A program made the translations under genes and the position numbers. Below, piece after piece: positions 34,787 to 46,199 of a stretch of DNA of 64,000 nt. Position 1 is the stretch's first letter, and the number at the start of each line of letters is the position of its first letter. The DNA is from Marsupella aquatica (taxonomy: Eukaryota > Marchantiophyta), in contig OZ316896.1 in assembly GCA_973895155.1 (NCBI GenBank), positions 5,146,001 to 5,210,000 on the forward strand, given 5' to 3'. The notes under the pieces are model-generated. The model worked only from the letters and a program-made list of their open reading frames with translations. It had not been told where the DNA came from and searched no databases.

Positions 34787-37700
34787 ATGGCTTTTGCACC
34801 AGCTGCCTCTCCATTGCTGAATTGCTCCGCCGTCGGGTCAAGTACTGTTCGATGCAATGCAGAAAGAATGTCATGCCGTCGGAGCAATGGCTTCAAGGCT
34901 GTGGGCCAAGAGATCCTGTCCGTTAAACCCTCCTGGGCCGAGACTTGCAGAAAGAGTCTTCGGTCAGAATATCAGCATGCTTCGCCTTCTTGCAGGGAGG
35001 GAAGGTTATTTTCCCGAGCGCTTCGGTCATCTTCGTCGTCGTCCTCTTCGGTGGAGGAGGATGAGGCCATAGACGAAAGTGACTTTGAAGGTTCGCCGGA
35101 GGGGTCTAACGAGGAGTCCAGAGACGATCTAATGAAGGTGGTGATGCAGAGGCTTTCTGAAGAGGATTTGGAAGAAGCTGCAAAGAAGTACAAATATGAA
35201 GATGAACTCTTTGCACAGATAGACTTTGCACAGGTTTGTGAGTCTCTTTCCCTCTCGCTGGTCGTCCTTCACTCCCTTCCCCTGTATGACGCTCTGTGCT
35301 TGATGGGGAAATTTCAATCTTCGGTTTCAATCTGTGTTCCTTTGGCCTGCGCCGACTCAATGATCAGCACAACACTAATATCATTCTCTCATTGTTAAAA
35401 CATGCTTCAGCATAGGCGATCACTTCTTCTAAAGCAATTTTGTTGATCCAATTTTGTTCTTTGTCGATGATGACAAGATCGTGTCCGATACCTGTTCTGA
35501 ATCAGTAAATGGAAGGGCGGATCATTTAGAGATGTAGACCTGTTCGAGCAGGAATCAGGTGGACATCGTTGTCATCTCTAAGTCTTCGAAACTGCTTTCT
35601 GTGAGGCTGGACGGTTTTGTTAGTTTGTGCAAATGCCCAACTACTTCCCCTACCACTCTAATAGGATTTTTGCTTCACTACCCAGAGAATGCGTCCATTC
35701 GCAAGGCATGACGAGGTCGGAATTGGAAGTGGTATGGCCTGTTGGTTTACGAACTCAGTTTTCCTTTTATTGTGGGTTTTCCAGATAAATGCTTTCACAA
35801 GTAAGCCCTTCAGTGGCAACCCAGCTGCAGTTTGCTATCTTCCATATGAGAGGGATGACAAGTGGTTGCAGCTGATCGCAAGAGAATTCAACCTGCCTGC
35901 AACTGCTTTTGTTGTGAAGCGGCGGGTAAGTAGAAGGAACCGGGCATTGGCACCTGAGGCTGGAGGCCCTTCGTTAATTGAGGTTGATGACAGTGGCGAA
36001 GGATTGAAGGCAGTTAAGAGGACCGTCCGTCCTATTGACAACGAATTTGACATTCGATGGTTCTCAACCACAGCTGAGGTGTGTCGACGGAAATGGGCAG
36101 AGACCCCTTGTCTATTCCCATATTCTTTCGAGGGACCGTGTGTTTAACGTGACGGTCAATCATTCATCAATATGCTTTTTCAGAGGCTTTAATCTGTCCG
36201 ATTTGCGATAGACAACTGAATTTTGAAGCAAAGCCAGTCAACATAGGAATCAACTTACTGACAGACCAAACTTGCATTTGCGCAGTTGAACCTTTGTGGA
36301 CATGCGACACTGGCGTCTGCACACATGTTGTTCTCGTCAGGGTTGGTGGATGGAGACATCATCCTCTTCCACAGTAAAAAGGGTCCTCTGACAGCTAGCA
36401 AAGTTACTGGGTACGATGAGTCTGAAGATTCTCAGGAAGGAGCTGAAGAGATTGAAGAAGACCCAGCCGCTAGGATGAAGGCCAAGGCGGAACTAGGAAA
36501 GGGAGTTGTTCAGCTAGATTTCCCTCTCGATGTGGTGTCCCAAGTTGATGTCTCAGAAGCGCAAGCAGTCGCAGGCGCTCTTGGAGGAGTGGAAACTGTG
36601 TGGGTTGGAAGAACTTCAAGTGGTGACTATCTGGTACATTCTCTCTCCCTATGCTCTCTCTCGTGGATATCGAATAATGATCCCCTCGGATGATTTGCTT
36701 AGTATAATCCGACGTAGTTGAGTCCACCCTAGCTAAATTCAGTTCATTCCATTGCCAGTCCTCAGTTCATGGTCGAAACCGGTGACTTCTTGAATCGCAA
36801 AAATTGCTGGATTCGTCTAACATGGACCAGGTCTTGATGGATCAGGTTTTAGGTTTTAAGAATTTTACAGCTTTGAACTAAACCTGTTAAACCTTACCCA
36901 GCTACTTGCGGATGAAATATGGTCTAGAATAATTATGGGGCTTATGTGCTTCGCTGAATTTGAATTAGTCATAGTTTTGCAAGGTTACCAGCATCGCCTC
37001 ACGGAAGTAAGTGCCAACAGACATTGGCGAATGTGATGTCTTTTAGGTTGGCTTACAAAAGTATTAAAAACATGAGATGGAATCCCGTAGAGGAATCTCT
37101 GCTGTACTTTGGGCCGAACAACTGACCTGTCACCTAAAGTAGAGAAGGGTTGGAAGATCTGTACCAATTGATTTCTATCTTATGCTTCGATGAGATGTCC
37201 AGGTCTAGGTTTGAAAGGAACAAATTCAGTTCTTGGGGTAAATGTTCCACCCCAGTAAAGCTTCAAAATGTTATTGAGCTCTACAGTTGTTGTACTATTT
37301 TTGCAGGTTGAGCTTCCTTCCAGCAAACATGTAGAACAGTTGGAGCCACTCACTGAAAGGCTGATTCAATTGCCTGGGAGAGGTGTCATTGCAACAGCAT
37401 GTGCATCTGAAGACAGCGAATTTGATATTATCTCACGATTTTTTGCTCCCAAGCTTGGCATCCCGGAGGTACAAGACCAGTTGCAGCGCTCCTGAATCTC
37501 TGTCCTTCTATTTTTTTATACCAAGCTTTCTGTGAAATGCTTGTAACGAGTTTGTGAGACGCGCAGTTCAGAGATTCTTTAACATACTATATCCCACCCA
37601 AGTGATATCTGGTCCGTTTCTAGCTCTTTGCCGCGTATGGCTGAAATAGATGTAAAAATGCTGTTTAAATCCTTACTTCAAATTTATTTTCTCCATCATT

Positions 37701-38304
37701 CTGACAGCATTAATAAACTCAACAATGATGTCGATCACTCAACCGGTTGCCAGACTTGTTCATGATTTCCCTTCAGTTTTATTTACATCAATGCACAGCA
37801 CCGGTAAATTACAATCCATTTCAATAAGAAGTTATCACACTACATTGGAATCTTAACATTTTCTCAAACCGAACAAGAGCTTCTGCCACAGTGACGTCAT
37901 AATCCGGAATTGACATTGCAGGATCCAGTTACTGGCAGCACTCATTGTGCACTTGGTCCATACTGGGCTTCAAAGCTTGGAAGGGAGAACCTGCAAGCTT
38001 TTCAGGTTGTTCTCTAATGTTTTAGAATACATTTTATCCACCAGCTTATGGTTTCTGAGTCCATTCTTTGCTCATTAGCTTTGCTTCCATTTATTTCATA
38101 GGAATGTCATCCTAATTCACGACGTTGAAATCGTCACAATTGCTTATCGTGATTATAAATACTGGTTTCTGTTCTTTGATTCAGGCCTCGCCGCGTGGTG
38201 GTGAGCTTTCTGTTCGAGTGGACTTAAGAGCTGGTCGCGTTTACCTGAAAGGTGGTGCAGTTCTTCTCATGGCTGGGACACTTCTGAATACCTACCGCAT
38301 GTAG
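34787..38304 (+). CDS. PhzF-family (phenazine biosynthesis-like) protein, probably plastid targeted, missing the usual catalytic Glu
   Basis: Exons 34787-35233, 35785-36078, 36286-36633, 37307-37468, 37922-38005 and 38185-38304 join with every intron in phase 0 to 484 residues. The ATG has a good context (GTCATGG). About 110 N-terminal residues are Ser/Arg-rich then Ser/Glu-rich, like a plastid transit peptide. The PhzF fold starts at about 150 with INAFTSKPFSGNPAAVC and continues with FDIRWFSTTAE, LCGHATLAS, GVIATACAS and EDPVTGSTHCALGPYW, all standard family blocks. At the position of the catalytic glutamate (N-x-S/P-E-T/S in characterised PhzF isomerases) this protein reads NLPATAFV. Two extra charged stretches interrupt the fold: about 40 residues after FVVKRR and about 35 acidic residues in exon 3. 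Family members act as isomerases/epimerases on small acids. With this change catalysis is doubtful, and no substrate can be inferred. No phenazine cluster is nearby. Confidence 0.93.
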
Positions 38305-40140
38305 AGTAAGTACTGTGCCTTATATGATTAGTTTCTACTCCGTCCAGTCAAGAAACGAGCAATACAAAACTGGAGCAAACTCCCAATTTTCATATCCAGT
38401 GTTAGTTGTGGGCTGACGGACCCACAGGAAGGTTAGCAGGTGCTGTTTACATTGTGAGTTTTTCAATTGGATCTCATAATCCCAGAGCAGCGGCTTGGAT
38501 AGGAATTTTAAGGAAGAAAATGAGTGTTCTATTACATTTCCTTGCCAAATTAGTGACAAGGGGGGTTATAGCTGTTTGAACGTAGTTTTCCCTGCTTTAG
38601 ACTTTTGGCTCTCGTCTCAGAGTCTTTTTTCAGGTGATACGTGCTGGTGCTTTGTTAAAAACAAGAGTTACGGAAAAATATCTGGCGAGTACACTGAAGA
38701 GAAGGATATCTGGGGCATCTCTCTTTTGGTTTATGTTAGAGGGATCAGCAGCCTTCTGGGTTCACAAGCTTTTGAACATGCATACGTTCATGTCTCTGAC
38801 AGGACTAGCATCCTGGTTGTGAAAACCTGTCCAGACATCGTTTGATAGGAGCTCTGGGATAGGTCTCAAGCAGAGAAGTCACTATTTAGTGGTACTCAAC
38901 ATTCGCTTGATATGGAGTTCCTGAAAGTTCAAATGAAAGTGAATCAAGTCATTTGGATAGTAGGTGCCCGACCATAAATTAAATTAATGCGTGAAGAGGG
39001 ATCCTCATAGATGGCCCGTAAGTACTGTCCATTAGTTCCGTGAGTATTAAGGGAAAAGATCTATAAGATCCTGTTGTTCCTGTGCTGTCTTGTGAAGGCT
39101 TATGGATGTAATCTCTTAAGATCAAACCTGTATTGTGGAAAGACATTTCTCAGGCATTGTTTCCAAGGCAGGAAGCATATATGCCCATAGGAGGCAAACA
39201 CTGAAAGAAAGTACTGTCTATCGAGGCCTAGCACGATTCACGACAGTACATAGTCACCAAATGTTATCCAGGATGAACTGTGATTCATTCGTCCTACCCT
39301 ACCTTGTTAACCTTCTATTTTAATACATGCATAGAGATGCACCAATCAAACAGTTTTTTCTAATGGTCTCTTCACATGTGCCACTTTGCTACACCCTTCA
39401 CGGTTATTCGTGTTAGCATCTAATTAGTGTGAGTGGGAAATTAGTGCCACTAACAGTAAGTGGAGAATAGGGCTTGTGTACCAACTTAGGCTGCCCTATA
39501 TAACCTCAAGAGCAGACCATGACGTTGGCAAGATGTTCAGATGGGCTCTCTACATTAGCATGATTGGACCATTCTCAACATTACTTGTTTCGATCGTATG
39601 ATGTCTCACCTTTTGGGTGTCCAAAAGAGCTCTGGTCTATTAGAGTCCTAAGGTAAAACTCCCCAATGCAGTCGTTGAGACTTGCTGGAGACACTTAAGT
39701 CCAGGTAGTTCAGGCTTGGCAATATGATGATCGAATCTAGACGCAACGTCACGCTGGTCGAAGTTTCCCAATGTTCATGTCGCGGCTACTGGAAGTCTAA
39801 CCGCAGACTGCTCTCCAAGGGTCTTTGGGTCCAGGCGCGGGCTGTGCCAACTACTCTTGCTTGGGTCCTGGCGCGGATCACGGTGGTCTTAATATAGGGC
39901 GGAAACCAGTGATCCTCCCCACAATGTTTCCCTTCCCATCTTTGGTCTTGGCTTTTGACAACTTCACATCGATGCCTCTGTGATGCTCGTATGGAAGCAG
40001 GAACTACCCCACTCTGGAAAGGAAACAATTTGCTGGCCACAGAATCAAACTAATACCCAAATTGACACAAAGGATTGTGAAGTCAAATACCCAATAAGGG
40101 TGCTGCCATGACAGGCTTGATGTGAGCAACCTTTCCTCCA
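38305..40140. other. PhzF 3' region and intergenic DNA
   Basis: No supported gene. The frame 38495-38845 is AT-context text with no motif. Confidence 0.35.
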
Positions 40141-40149
40141 TTCAATTTA

Positions 40150-41150
40150 TTCGATGCGAATTTCCAACTCTATGCACATTAATCCTAACGATAAAGAGCC
40201 AATAAAAGGTCGAGCTGGTGAAGGTCTACATAGACGTTCTGGCCCTTCGCGTAATGCATGTACTGCCTGACCGGAAGCAGTTTTTCCACCCGAAGAGAAG
40301 ACAATATTGAGTCAACCTCAACGGCATCCAGCCCTCCTCTGTGGGCCAAGTCCCAAACAGCTCATGGTCATCTCACCATGCAGAGTGCACGTAGGCGCGA
40401 AACCAATCGAGGTAGTAAAGTAAAGGAAATACCTCCAGCACAATAGCCCGCCGGGCGAGCAAACAGAGAATCAACATTGTGAGATCCATGAGGAGACACA
40501 TACACATCCGCCTCTGCCATCACACTGACCTACCGGAAAAAGTTCCCCACGAACTCGTTACCTTTTTCACAGACACCCCCAGCTAGCTCCCTCGCCAGGA
40601 CAGCCTCCACTTCATCAGCGTTCCTAATCTCTCTGGACGAATTCAGCCTGTTGACAATCACCACATCCTTCGAAGGCTTTCTCCTCTCCATATATCCCCT
40701 TGATCTCACAATGAGACGGCACCTCCTGTCTTAGCCAGTCATTTGATTCAGTGTCGGGTACATGACCTGCATTTGTCACACCAGAGAAGAGCACGGCATC
40801 TCCAAAGCAGATGGCCTTCCCCCTACGTTCCGGAACAGGGGAGAATTTCACATCCAATTCATCTGCAAAAGCCTTTACCAGCCCAACAGACCACAAAGAT
40901 GTCACCTCTGGCACCGGATCTGTAATCCAGTAAAACGAGGAGCCATTCAATCCATAAAATCGAGAGAGGAGGATTGCCGGAATCAGCTTCTCGGCCCTCA
41001 CTTTGTGCCCATTGGGCATCAATTTCATGTCACCCACCATCTGGGTTCCTTTTCCTGGATCCACACTGCGAATTGTTCTCTGACATGCACCTTTCCATCC
41101 TTTGTAAAGATCAGAAACTAGATCGATCAGTCCACCAACGTTTCCTATAC
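40150..41150 (-). pseudogene. GT61-like glycosyltransferase pseudogene
   Basis: Minus-strand reading shows GT61-type blocks in order but in different frames. The first frame (about 41130-40690) carries LIDLVSDLYKGW, GLNGSSFYW and WLRQEVPSHCEI. It shifts near 40690 to a frame with KDVVIVNRLNSS and IRNADEV, which meets a TAG at 40530-40532 directly before EADVYVSPHGSHNVDSLF. A further shift gives LLYYLDWFRAYVHSA, then a stop, and a last shift gives KGQNVYVDLHQLDLLLA. The H-G-x-x-N/L-block and the R-N-A-D-E-V segment are typical of plant GT61 enzymes, which are Golgi xylosyl- or arabinosyltransferases. At least three frame breaks and two stops, with no intron-sized gaps, argue for a dead copy. 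No N-terminal membrane anchor is visible. Confidence 0.7.
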
Positions 41151-41719
41151 TACCACCTTAAATTAGAGTTACTAGCCAGTGCCGGTGCTTTGAACATATT
41201 GAATCGAGGTAATACATTCAAGTTCCCTCTCCCATTTTTAGAGACTCGCCCTGCACCCAATCTTTGCTTTCGACTTGCACTCCCAACGTCAGTTACCTCC
41301 CAGAGTCAAGGTCTAGAGACTTCACTCCCCAGAGTCATGGTCTAGAAACTGCACTCTAGACAGTAGGCCCTCAAAAAAGTAGCCATAGATTGCAATTGTA
41401 TATTATAGATCTTTCTTACACTGTATATGATCCACTAGCCACATTGACAAGTTGGATTGCTTTGTCCTAGTTTTGCCAGCACTAGGACAAAGCAATCGAA
41501 CAGGTTTTCACCAATCCCTGCCAGCTGGGAGTTTAGCAAGCTGGTTTGGCGCTAGCCCATATGGGTTACTTTGTGAAGGGTCCAATTATGACCTTCCCCA
41601 CCCATCTCTCATTTCACACACACCAAAAAGGTCGAAGCAGAGGTCAACTGTGTACCATGAGAAAATAGCTGAAGCCTCCCTTGCTGCAAAGACATTTGAT
41701 CAGACATGCAAAGGCTAAT

Positions 41720-41940
41720 CAGAGTGATGACATGCTGGAATGTAGGACACCAGCCCCCATGCATTCTTAATTTACATGCGGAGTATGTGGTGACATGCTT
41801 GAGTATAGTACACCAGGCCACCAGCCCCCATGCATTCTTATTTTAATTAATATGTGGAGTATGTGGTGGCATGCTAGAGTGTAGGACACCAGCCCCCATG
41901 CATTCTTAATTAATATGCGGAGTATGTGCAATGCTTGAAG
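41720..41940. repeat. ~70-bp tandem repeat, three copies
   Basis: CAGCCCCCATGCATTCTTA anchors lie at 41751, 41822 and 41890. Each is followed by TT-AT-TGCGGAGTATGTG and preceded by ATGCT-GAGTGTAGGACAC. Non-coding. Flanking 41160-41719 and 41941-42790 show no supported gene. Confidence 0.85.
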
Positions 41941-42799
41941 ATTAATTAACATTCATTTTCAACTATTTATTACCTCGGGTTTATTACCAATAAAATGAAA
42001 ATAACAAGGGGTCACAATCACAGGGTGTACTTATTTAGGTACACCCTTTTTTTGGGCCCCCTTTTTTCAGAGGGCTGCTGTTGCCCTGTGTGGCATGCTG
42101 GGTGGTGCTTGTGGTGGGTATGCGGCTGCTCTCTGATGTTATTTGGGTCCTGGCTCGTTGATGCCTTTTTTGGCTGTTTTTTCACGCTGGCTGTGGGGTT
42201 TTTTTACGGCCCACAAGTTTTTGTCAAATTAAAAAATCAGTCCAAGGAAGAGTGCACCTACATTAATCAATTGCTATAGCACACTTCAGATTTTATCTTA
42301 TTCATATTTTTGTGTCATGTATTTTCATTTCAATCTGCCTTATGAAGGGGCAGCCTTTGTATCCTATACATTTTTAATTAATTTTTAGACCCCTTTAGTT
42401 TTAGGTATTTTTGAACTTATTTTGGCAGCCCCCTTTCACAATATGTGTTTTCTTAGAGATGAAACCAAAGGCTCTACCACCACCACTAGTGAGAGAAATG
42501 ATGTTGAAGAACATAGCCTCTTAAGTTCTCCTCATGTTTTTCTTTCCTAGGTTTATGGTTTTTATTGAAAGGAGTGTCATTCATAAGGCACCCTGAGTTA
42601 AGTGCGCACATGGTAGCATCGTTTGACTGTACCTTTTCTTGGTCAGTGTGCTTTTCTTGGCAGACACTTTACTTATATAACAGGTATATAACAGCATTTC
42701 TATGCTCTCATATTTTATTTATTTTTAGATCACTACAAGACAAAACAAATAAAGCATGTTCCAAGATGAGCATGCTATATGCTAAAAGCATTCATTGAT

Positions 42800-43140
42800 A
42801 AGTGTAGTGGACAATTACACATGGTAGCTTCATGCACTTAATTATCCAGTCCATTTGTGCACTATAAGTTTTCTGGGTTCTAGGAGTCCAATAAGTATGA
42901 CCTAAAAAGACACTTGCCGTGCCACAGTCCATAAGTGATTTCACATGCAATTTGTGCAGTATAAGTATTCCAGGTATAAGCAGTCCAATGTGTATGACCT
43001 GAAAAGAGGCTTGCCGTGCTTTAGTGCACAAGTGATCTCACATGCACTTATTGAAAAGTGCAACATGCACATGACTGTGGAGAAGTGCATAAATGACACC
43101 AATGCACTTATGGATAAGTGCAGGTTTGGGGAGTCTTCTT
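42800..43140. repeat. ~97-bp tandem duplication with flanking AAGTGCA-type fragments
   Basis: AGTCCAATAAGTATGACCTAAAAAGACACTTGCCGTG (ending near 42917) and its copy ending near 43017 are about 97 bp apart and share GTGCA-TATAAGT and AAGTGATNTCACATGCA flanks. Degenerate ATGCACTTATNGATAAGTGCA pieces, themselves partly palindromic, surround the pair. Confidence 0.65.
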
Positions 43141-43799
43141 GTTAGCCTGCCCTTAGACACGGTAGACGACTGTATTCGAGCAACCCGGCCTAAGATTCAG
43201 GATTCGAGCAACCCGGCGATGGCGTGCAGGATTCATTGATTGCCTTGTTGGTGGGATAGGTTTACACAAAACCAAGATAATCAACTGCTCAGCGGGCTGC
43301 TCAGTCCTCAAGATTCTTCAAGTCATGAGAGACCCAAGAAGCGAAGCATGATTTCACTTCCAATTCGTTGGTTACGTCGATCAAGTCTGCTGTCAAGCTC
43401 GAGGTCAAGGTACTCCAAAGAGCTGCTCTCAGTCTCTCACTTCAGCTTATAGATCAGCTCAAATCATGCTCAAATCACGCCGTGCCGAGTTTCTTAAGTT
43501 TCTGGTTTCTTGCTGCAAAATCGACCGATCAAAGGATTTACCGTGTGTATAATTAGTATGTCAGCCAAGCTTGCTTGACTCTGAGATCGGATCTGAGCAT
43601 GAGGCGTTGTGTACTCTTCCGGGCCACTCGAAATTCCTGTGCACGTACATAAAGTGTTGCTATAATGGTTATGCTTCCGCAGTCTAATCGATCGACTGAA
43701 TGAAGCACATGCAACAAGATTTGGCGTTCTAAACACGGTACGTTTCTGGCTTTCGGGTAGTTATGGGACAAATGAAATTAGACTCTTATTCTTTCTTAG

Positions 43800-44091
43800 T
43801 CGCTGTAAGTTCCTTTGGCTCCATGCTGAAGATCCGAAGAAGAACGGTAAGCTCGAGCAACTTACGAAAGAAGAACAAATGGAACGCTACTTAATTAGAC
43901 GCCGTCTTGGCTTTAAGGTATCAGCGACCATCGATCGCAAGCAATGGTCAAGAGAAGCTCCCAAAGTTTTCGCAATCCAGTGTAGGAAAAGCCCACTCAG
44001 GCACAAAAGAAACCGGATTGGAGACCAACGTACTGAGGCAGATTTCGCGTTGGAGGAGCTAGAGTCTCAGTTACAAGTACTTCTCGCATGA
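43800..44091 (+). CDS. Unrecognised exon-like reading frame
   Basis: A good splice acceptor (CTTATTCTTTCTTAG) ends at 43799 and is followed by an open frame to TGA at 44089-44091. Its codon use looks protein-like: FLWLHAEDPKKNGKLEQL, then a basic KEEQMERYLIRRRLGF and a final EADFALEELESQLQVLLA coiled-coil-like helix. It could be the last exon of a gene whose upstream exons lie at 43200-43740. I could not find a donor that keeps frame; a donor at 43737 does not fit. It may be a gene fragment. No family recognised. Confidence 0.35.
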
Positions 44092-44983
44092 CGCAATTCA
44101 GATCCACAATCGGAGCGATGTACAAAATCTAGGCTTGTAGATCGCGCAAGTAGGGGCAATTCAATGGGACCGAGAACTCTTGTAAAGTTATATAGATAGG
44201 AATATTCTATACATCACACATTTATAATTATTTCCGAGGCCATCGATCGATCTAAGTTCACTTCAAGCCTGAAGTTTCTGTTTTGTCTGTGAAGAGCATA
44301 TTTGCATTCTTAGAGCATCGATCAAACTCCAACATTCAGCTACTGTCTAGCTAGAGCTAGTATCTATAAGGAGAATTTCCGTCCGTCCAGCAATGCCTAG
44401 ATCCAGGATATGGAAGTAGAGTTCTGTTGAGGTACCTGAGAGCTTAATTTAAGCAAGAATGCCAGTATAGAATTTTCATAATGTACATAGACTAGTAACT
44501 AAGAAGTCATGTAAGTAACGGATTGAGTGGCTAGCGCCAAGTCTACTTTGAAACAAGGGCCAAGATCTTGTTTCCATCATTCTCCCAAACTTAGAAGCCT
44601 TTCTCTCAATGAATTGAAGACTATATGCTCCAATCTGATCGATCAAAGCCACGTACAGGCTCACTACTGCTGCACAAAGCGCAAACCAAAATCCAACCTG
44701 GTCTATTCATTGAATTGATTTCTCCATCGTACTCAATTGGGCTCCCATCACTGTACGAGCACCCAAGAAGTTCCGAGGCGTGGGAGACCACCAGCAGCTA
44801 ACATTTACAAATACCTCAGTTGGCTGAATGATGAGTATAACTTAGTGATGTAATAGTTTGGGAGGCATTGCAATTATATTGCATCTCGTATTGCGTCCTT
44901 GATGACGAACTGTTCTAAGCTGCCTGCAGGACCGTGACCCTTCAGATCGAGACAAGTGCTGAACTCTTTGGCAGATTGATTCA

Positions 44984-45784
44984 CTACACATTCTTGGTGC
45001 AGGTAGCTTCACTGGCGGCGACCCCTTGGGCAGGTTGATCACATTGAGCTTCAGTCGCGCGTTTTTGTCGATAAGCAAAACTCCTGCTGGCGTAAGAAGA
45101 GGACACTGGAGAGACTGGGAATCCGATGCCATGCCTCTTTGAGGGAAAGATAACAAAAAGCGCACTGACAGAGAACCCAACCAAGGCGGGAACGATCGTC
45201 ACAACGTCCTGATCGATGTTAGGATAGAAGCAGGCGCGAATGTTGGAAGTCATAAGTGCACACGCCGAGAACACTGTTAGCGAAAGAATCGAGTGTATGA
45301 CATCGATCCATGTCAACTTGTACTCCTCGTTGTCTCCCGGATGAAGCGCGACGGGAAGCTGCGGAGTCCACAACCCATTGCAGGTGACCAGCCCGTAGTA
45401 GATCTTTCCATCTGCGGCTTGGTAGCTATCGGTGTAACACGAGACGAAACAGAAAAATGCAAAGAAGGAGACCACCGCGATCGTGAGCCAAAATTCGAAC
45501 TTATCGTCACATGCGCCATAGTCGGTAATGATCGGTGCAATTGCGGTGAATGCCAAGAACGTTCCTGTGGGCAGAAGATTGGCCAGGTTAGATGCACCGG
45601 TGTATAACCCATTCACGAGGGTAGCGCAAGGGTTCGTTGCAGTGCTAGAACTCGCGTCAGCTACAGTTGTTCCGGATGTCGAACTGGTATCGGTGCCCCG
45701 TGCGACCACTCTCGGTACCAGAGGTTCCGTCTCTTGCGTAGAAGACGTCGGCAGCAATGTTTCCGTCAGTCGAGAGCTCGTCAT
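44984..45784 (-). CDS. DMP (DUF679) four-helix membrane protein
   Basis: Intronless frame of 266 residues from ATG 45784 to TAG 44984-44986. The frame stays open upstream to a GTG at 45850, but no earlier ATG exists. A Ser/Thr-rich cytosolic N-terminus (about 75 residues) precedes four membrane spans: NLLPTGTFLAFTAIAPI, FWLTIAVVSFFAFFCFVSC, IDVIHSILSLTVFSACAL and VVTIVPALVGFSVSALFVIF. The segments NLANLLPTGT, the conserved DG-x-YYG loop, Y-K-L-x-W-x-D and the end GIGFPV are DMP signatures. DMP proteins are plant-specific membrane remodellers of tonoplast and ER; in Arabidopsis DMP8/9 are needed for gamete fusion. Which DMP clade this belongs to cannot be told here. The family is often intronless, as seen. 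Confidence 0.95.
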   Translation of the reverse strand: MTSSRLTETLLPTSSTQETEPLVPRVVARGTDTSSTSGTTVADASSSTATNPCATLVNGLYTGASNLANLLPTGTFLAFTAIAPIITDYGACDDKFEFWLTIAVVSFFAFFCFVSCYTDSYQAADGKIYYGLVTCNGLWTPQLPVALHPGDNEEYKLTWIDVIHSILSLTVFSACALMTSNIRACFYPNIDQDVVTIVPALVGFSVSALFVIFPSKRHGIGFPVSPVSSSYASRSFAYRQKRATEAQCDQPAQGVAASEATCTKNV

Positions 45785-46176
45785 GATGTCCGGATTCCGT
45801 CTCTGCTTTAGATGCGTGGGTGCGATCTCATTCTCAGATCCAAAATTCACAATATGTAGATTTCCGAGGACACCAAGAAGTAGAAGTTTGGATCGATCAA
45901 TCCGACAAGATGTCCGACCACTTTAACGTGTGAAACTTAAACTCTGCCGCTACCTAATGAGTCGCAAAAAGAAATGTCCATCCCGGATCAGGCTCGCTCC
46001 TGGATTCAAGGTCTTTAACAACTTCGACGCTCAATTCCAACCCGAAAGCTGAGCGGCCAAAGTATCCTACCGTTTCCTTGTTCAAGCTTACAAGCTACCT
46101 TGACCTGAGCCAGACAGAAAAGGCTGTCTGTCTGCCTAGCTTATTACCCTCCAACCACTAAAGCAATCCAAGAATC

Positions 46177-46182
46177 TATATA
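46177..46182 (-). promoter_or_regulatory. Candidate TATA box for the DMP gene
   Basis: TATATA on the minus strand in the context GAAGATATATAGATTC, about 395 bases upstream of the DMP ATG. It implies a leader of roughly 360 nt. The assignment rests on motif and position only. Confidence 0.4.
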
Positions 46183-46199
46183 TCTTCCAAGCTTGACGA

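Noticed and set aside
34787-38304. Phenazine biosynthetic gene cluster
   Set aside because: Only a lone PhzF-fold gene is present, with plant introns and a transit-like N-terminus; PhzF proteins are widespread in plants without phenazines.
40530-40550. An intron joining the two GT61-like blocks
   Set aside because: The gap between the stop and the next block is about 20 bases, too short for a plant intron, so a pseudogene is the simpler reading.
45293-45926. Plus-strand frames of 104 and 132 codons
   Set aside because: Antisense to the DMP gene, which has four clear membrane spans and family motifs.
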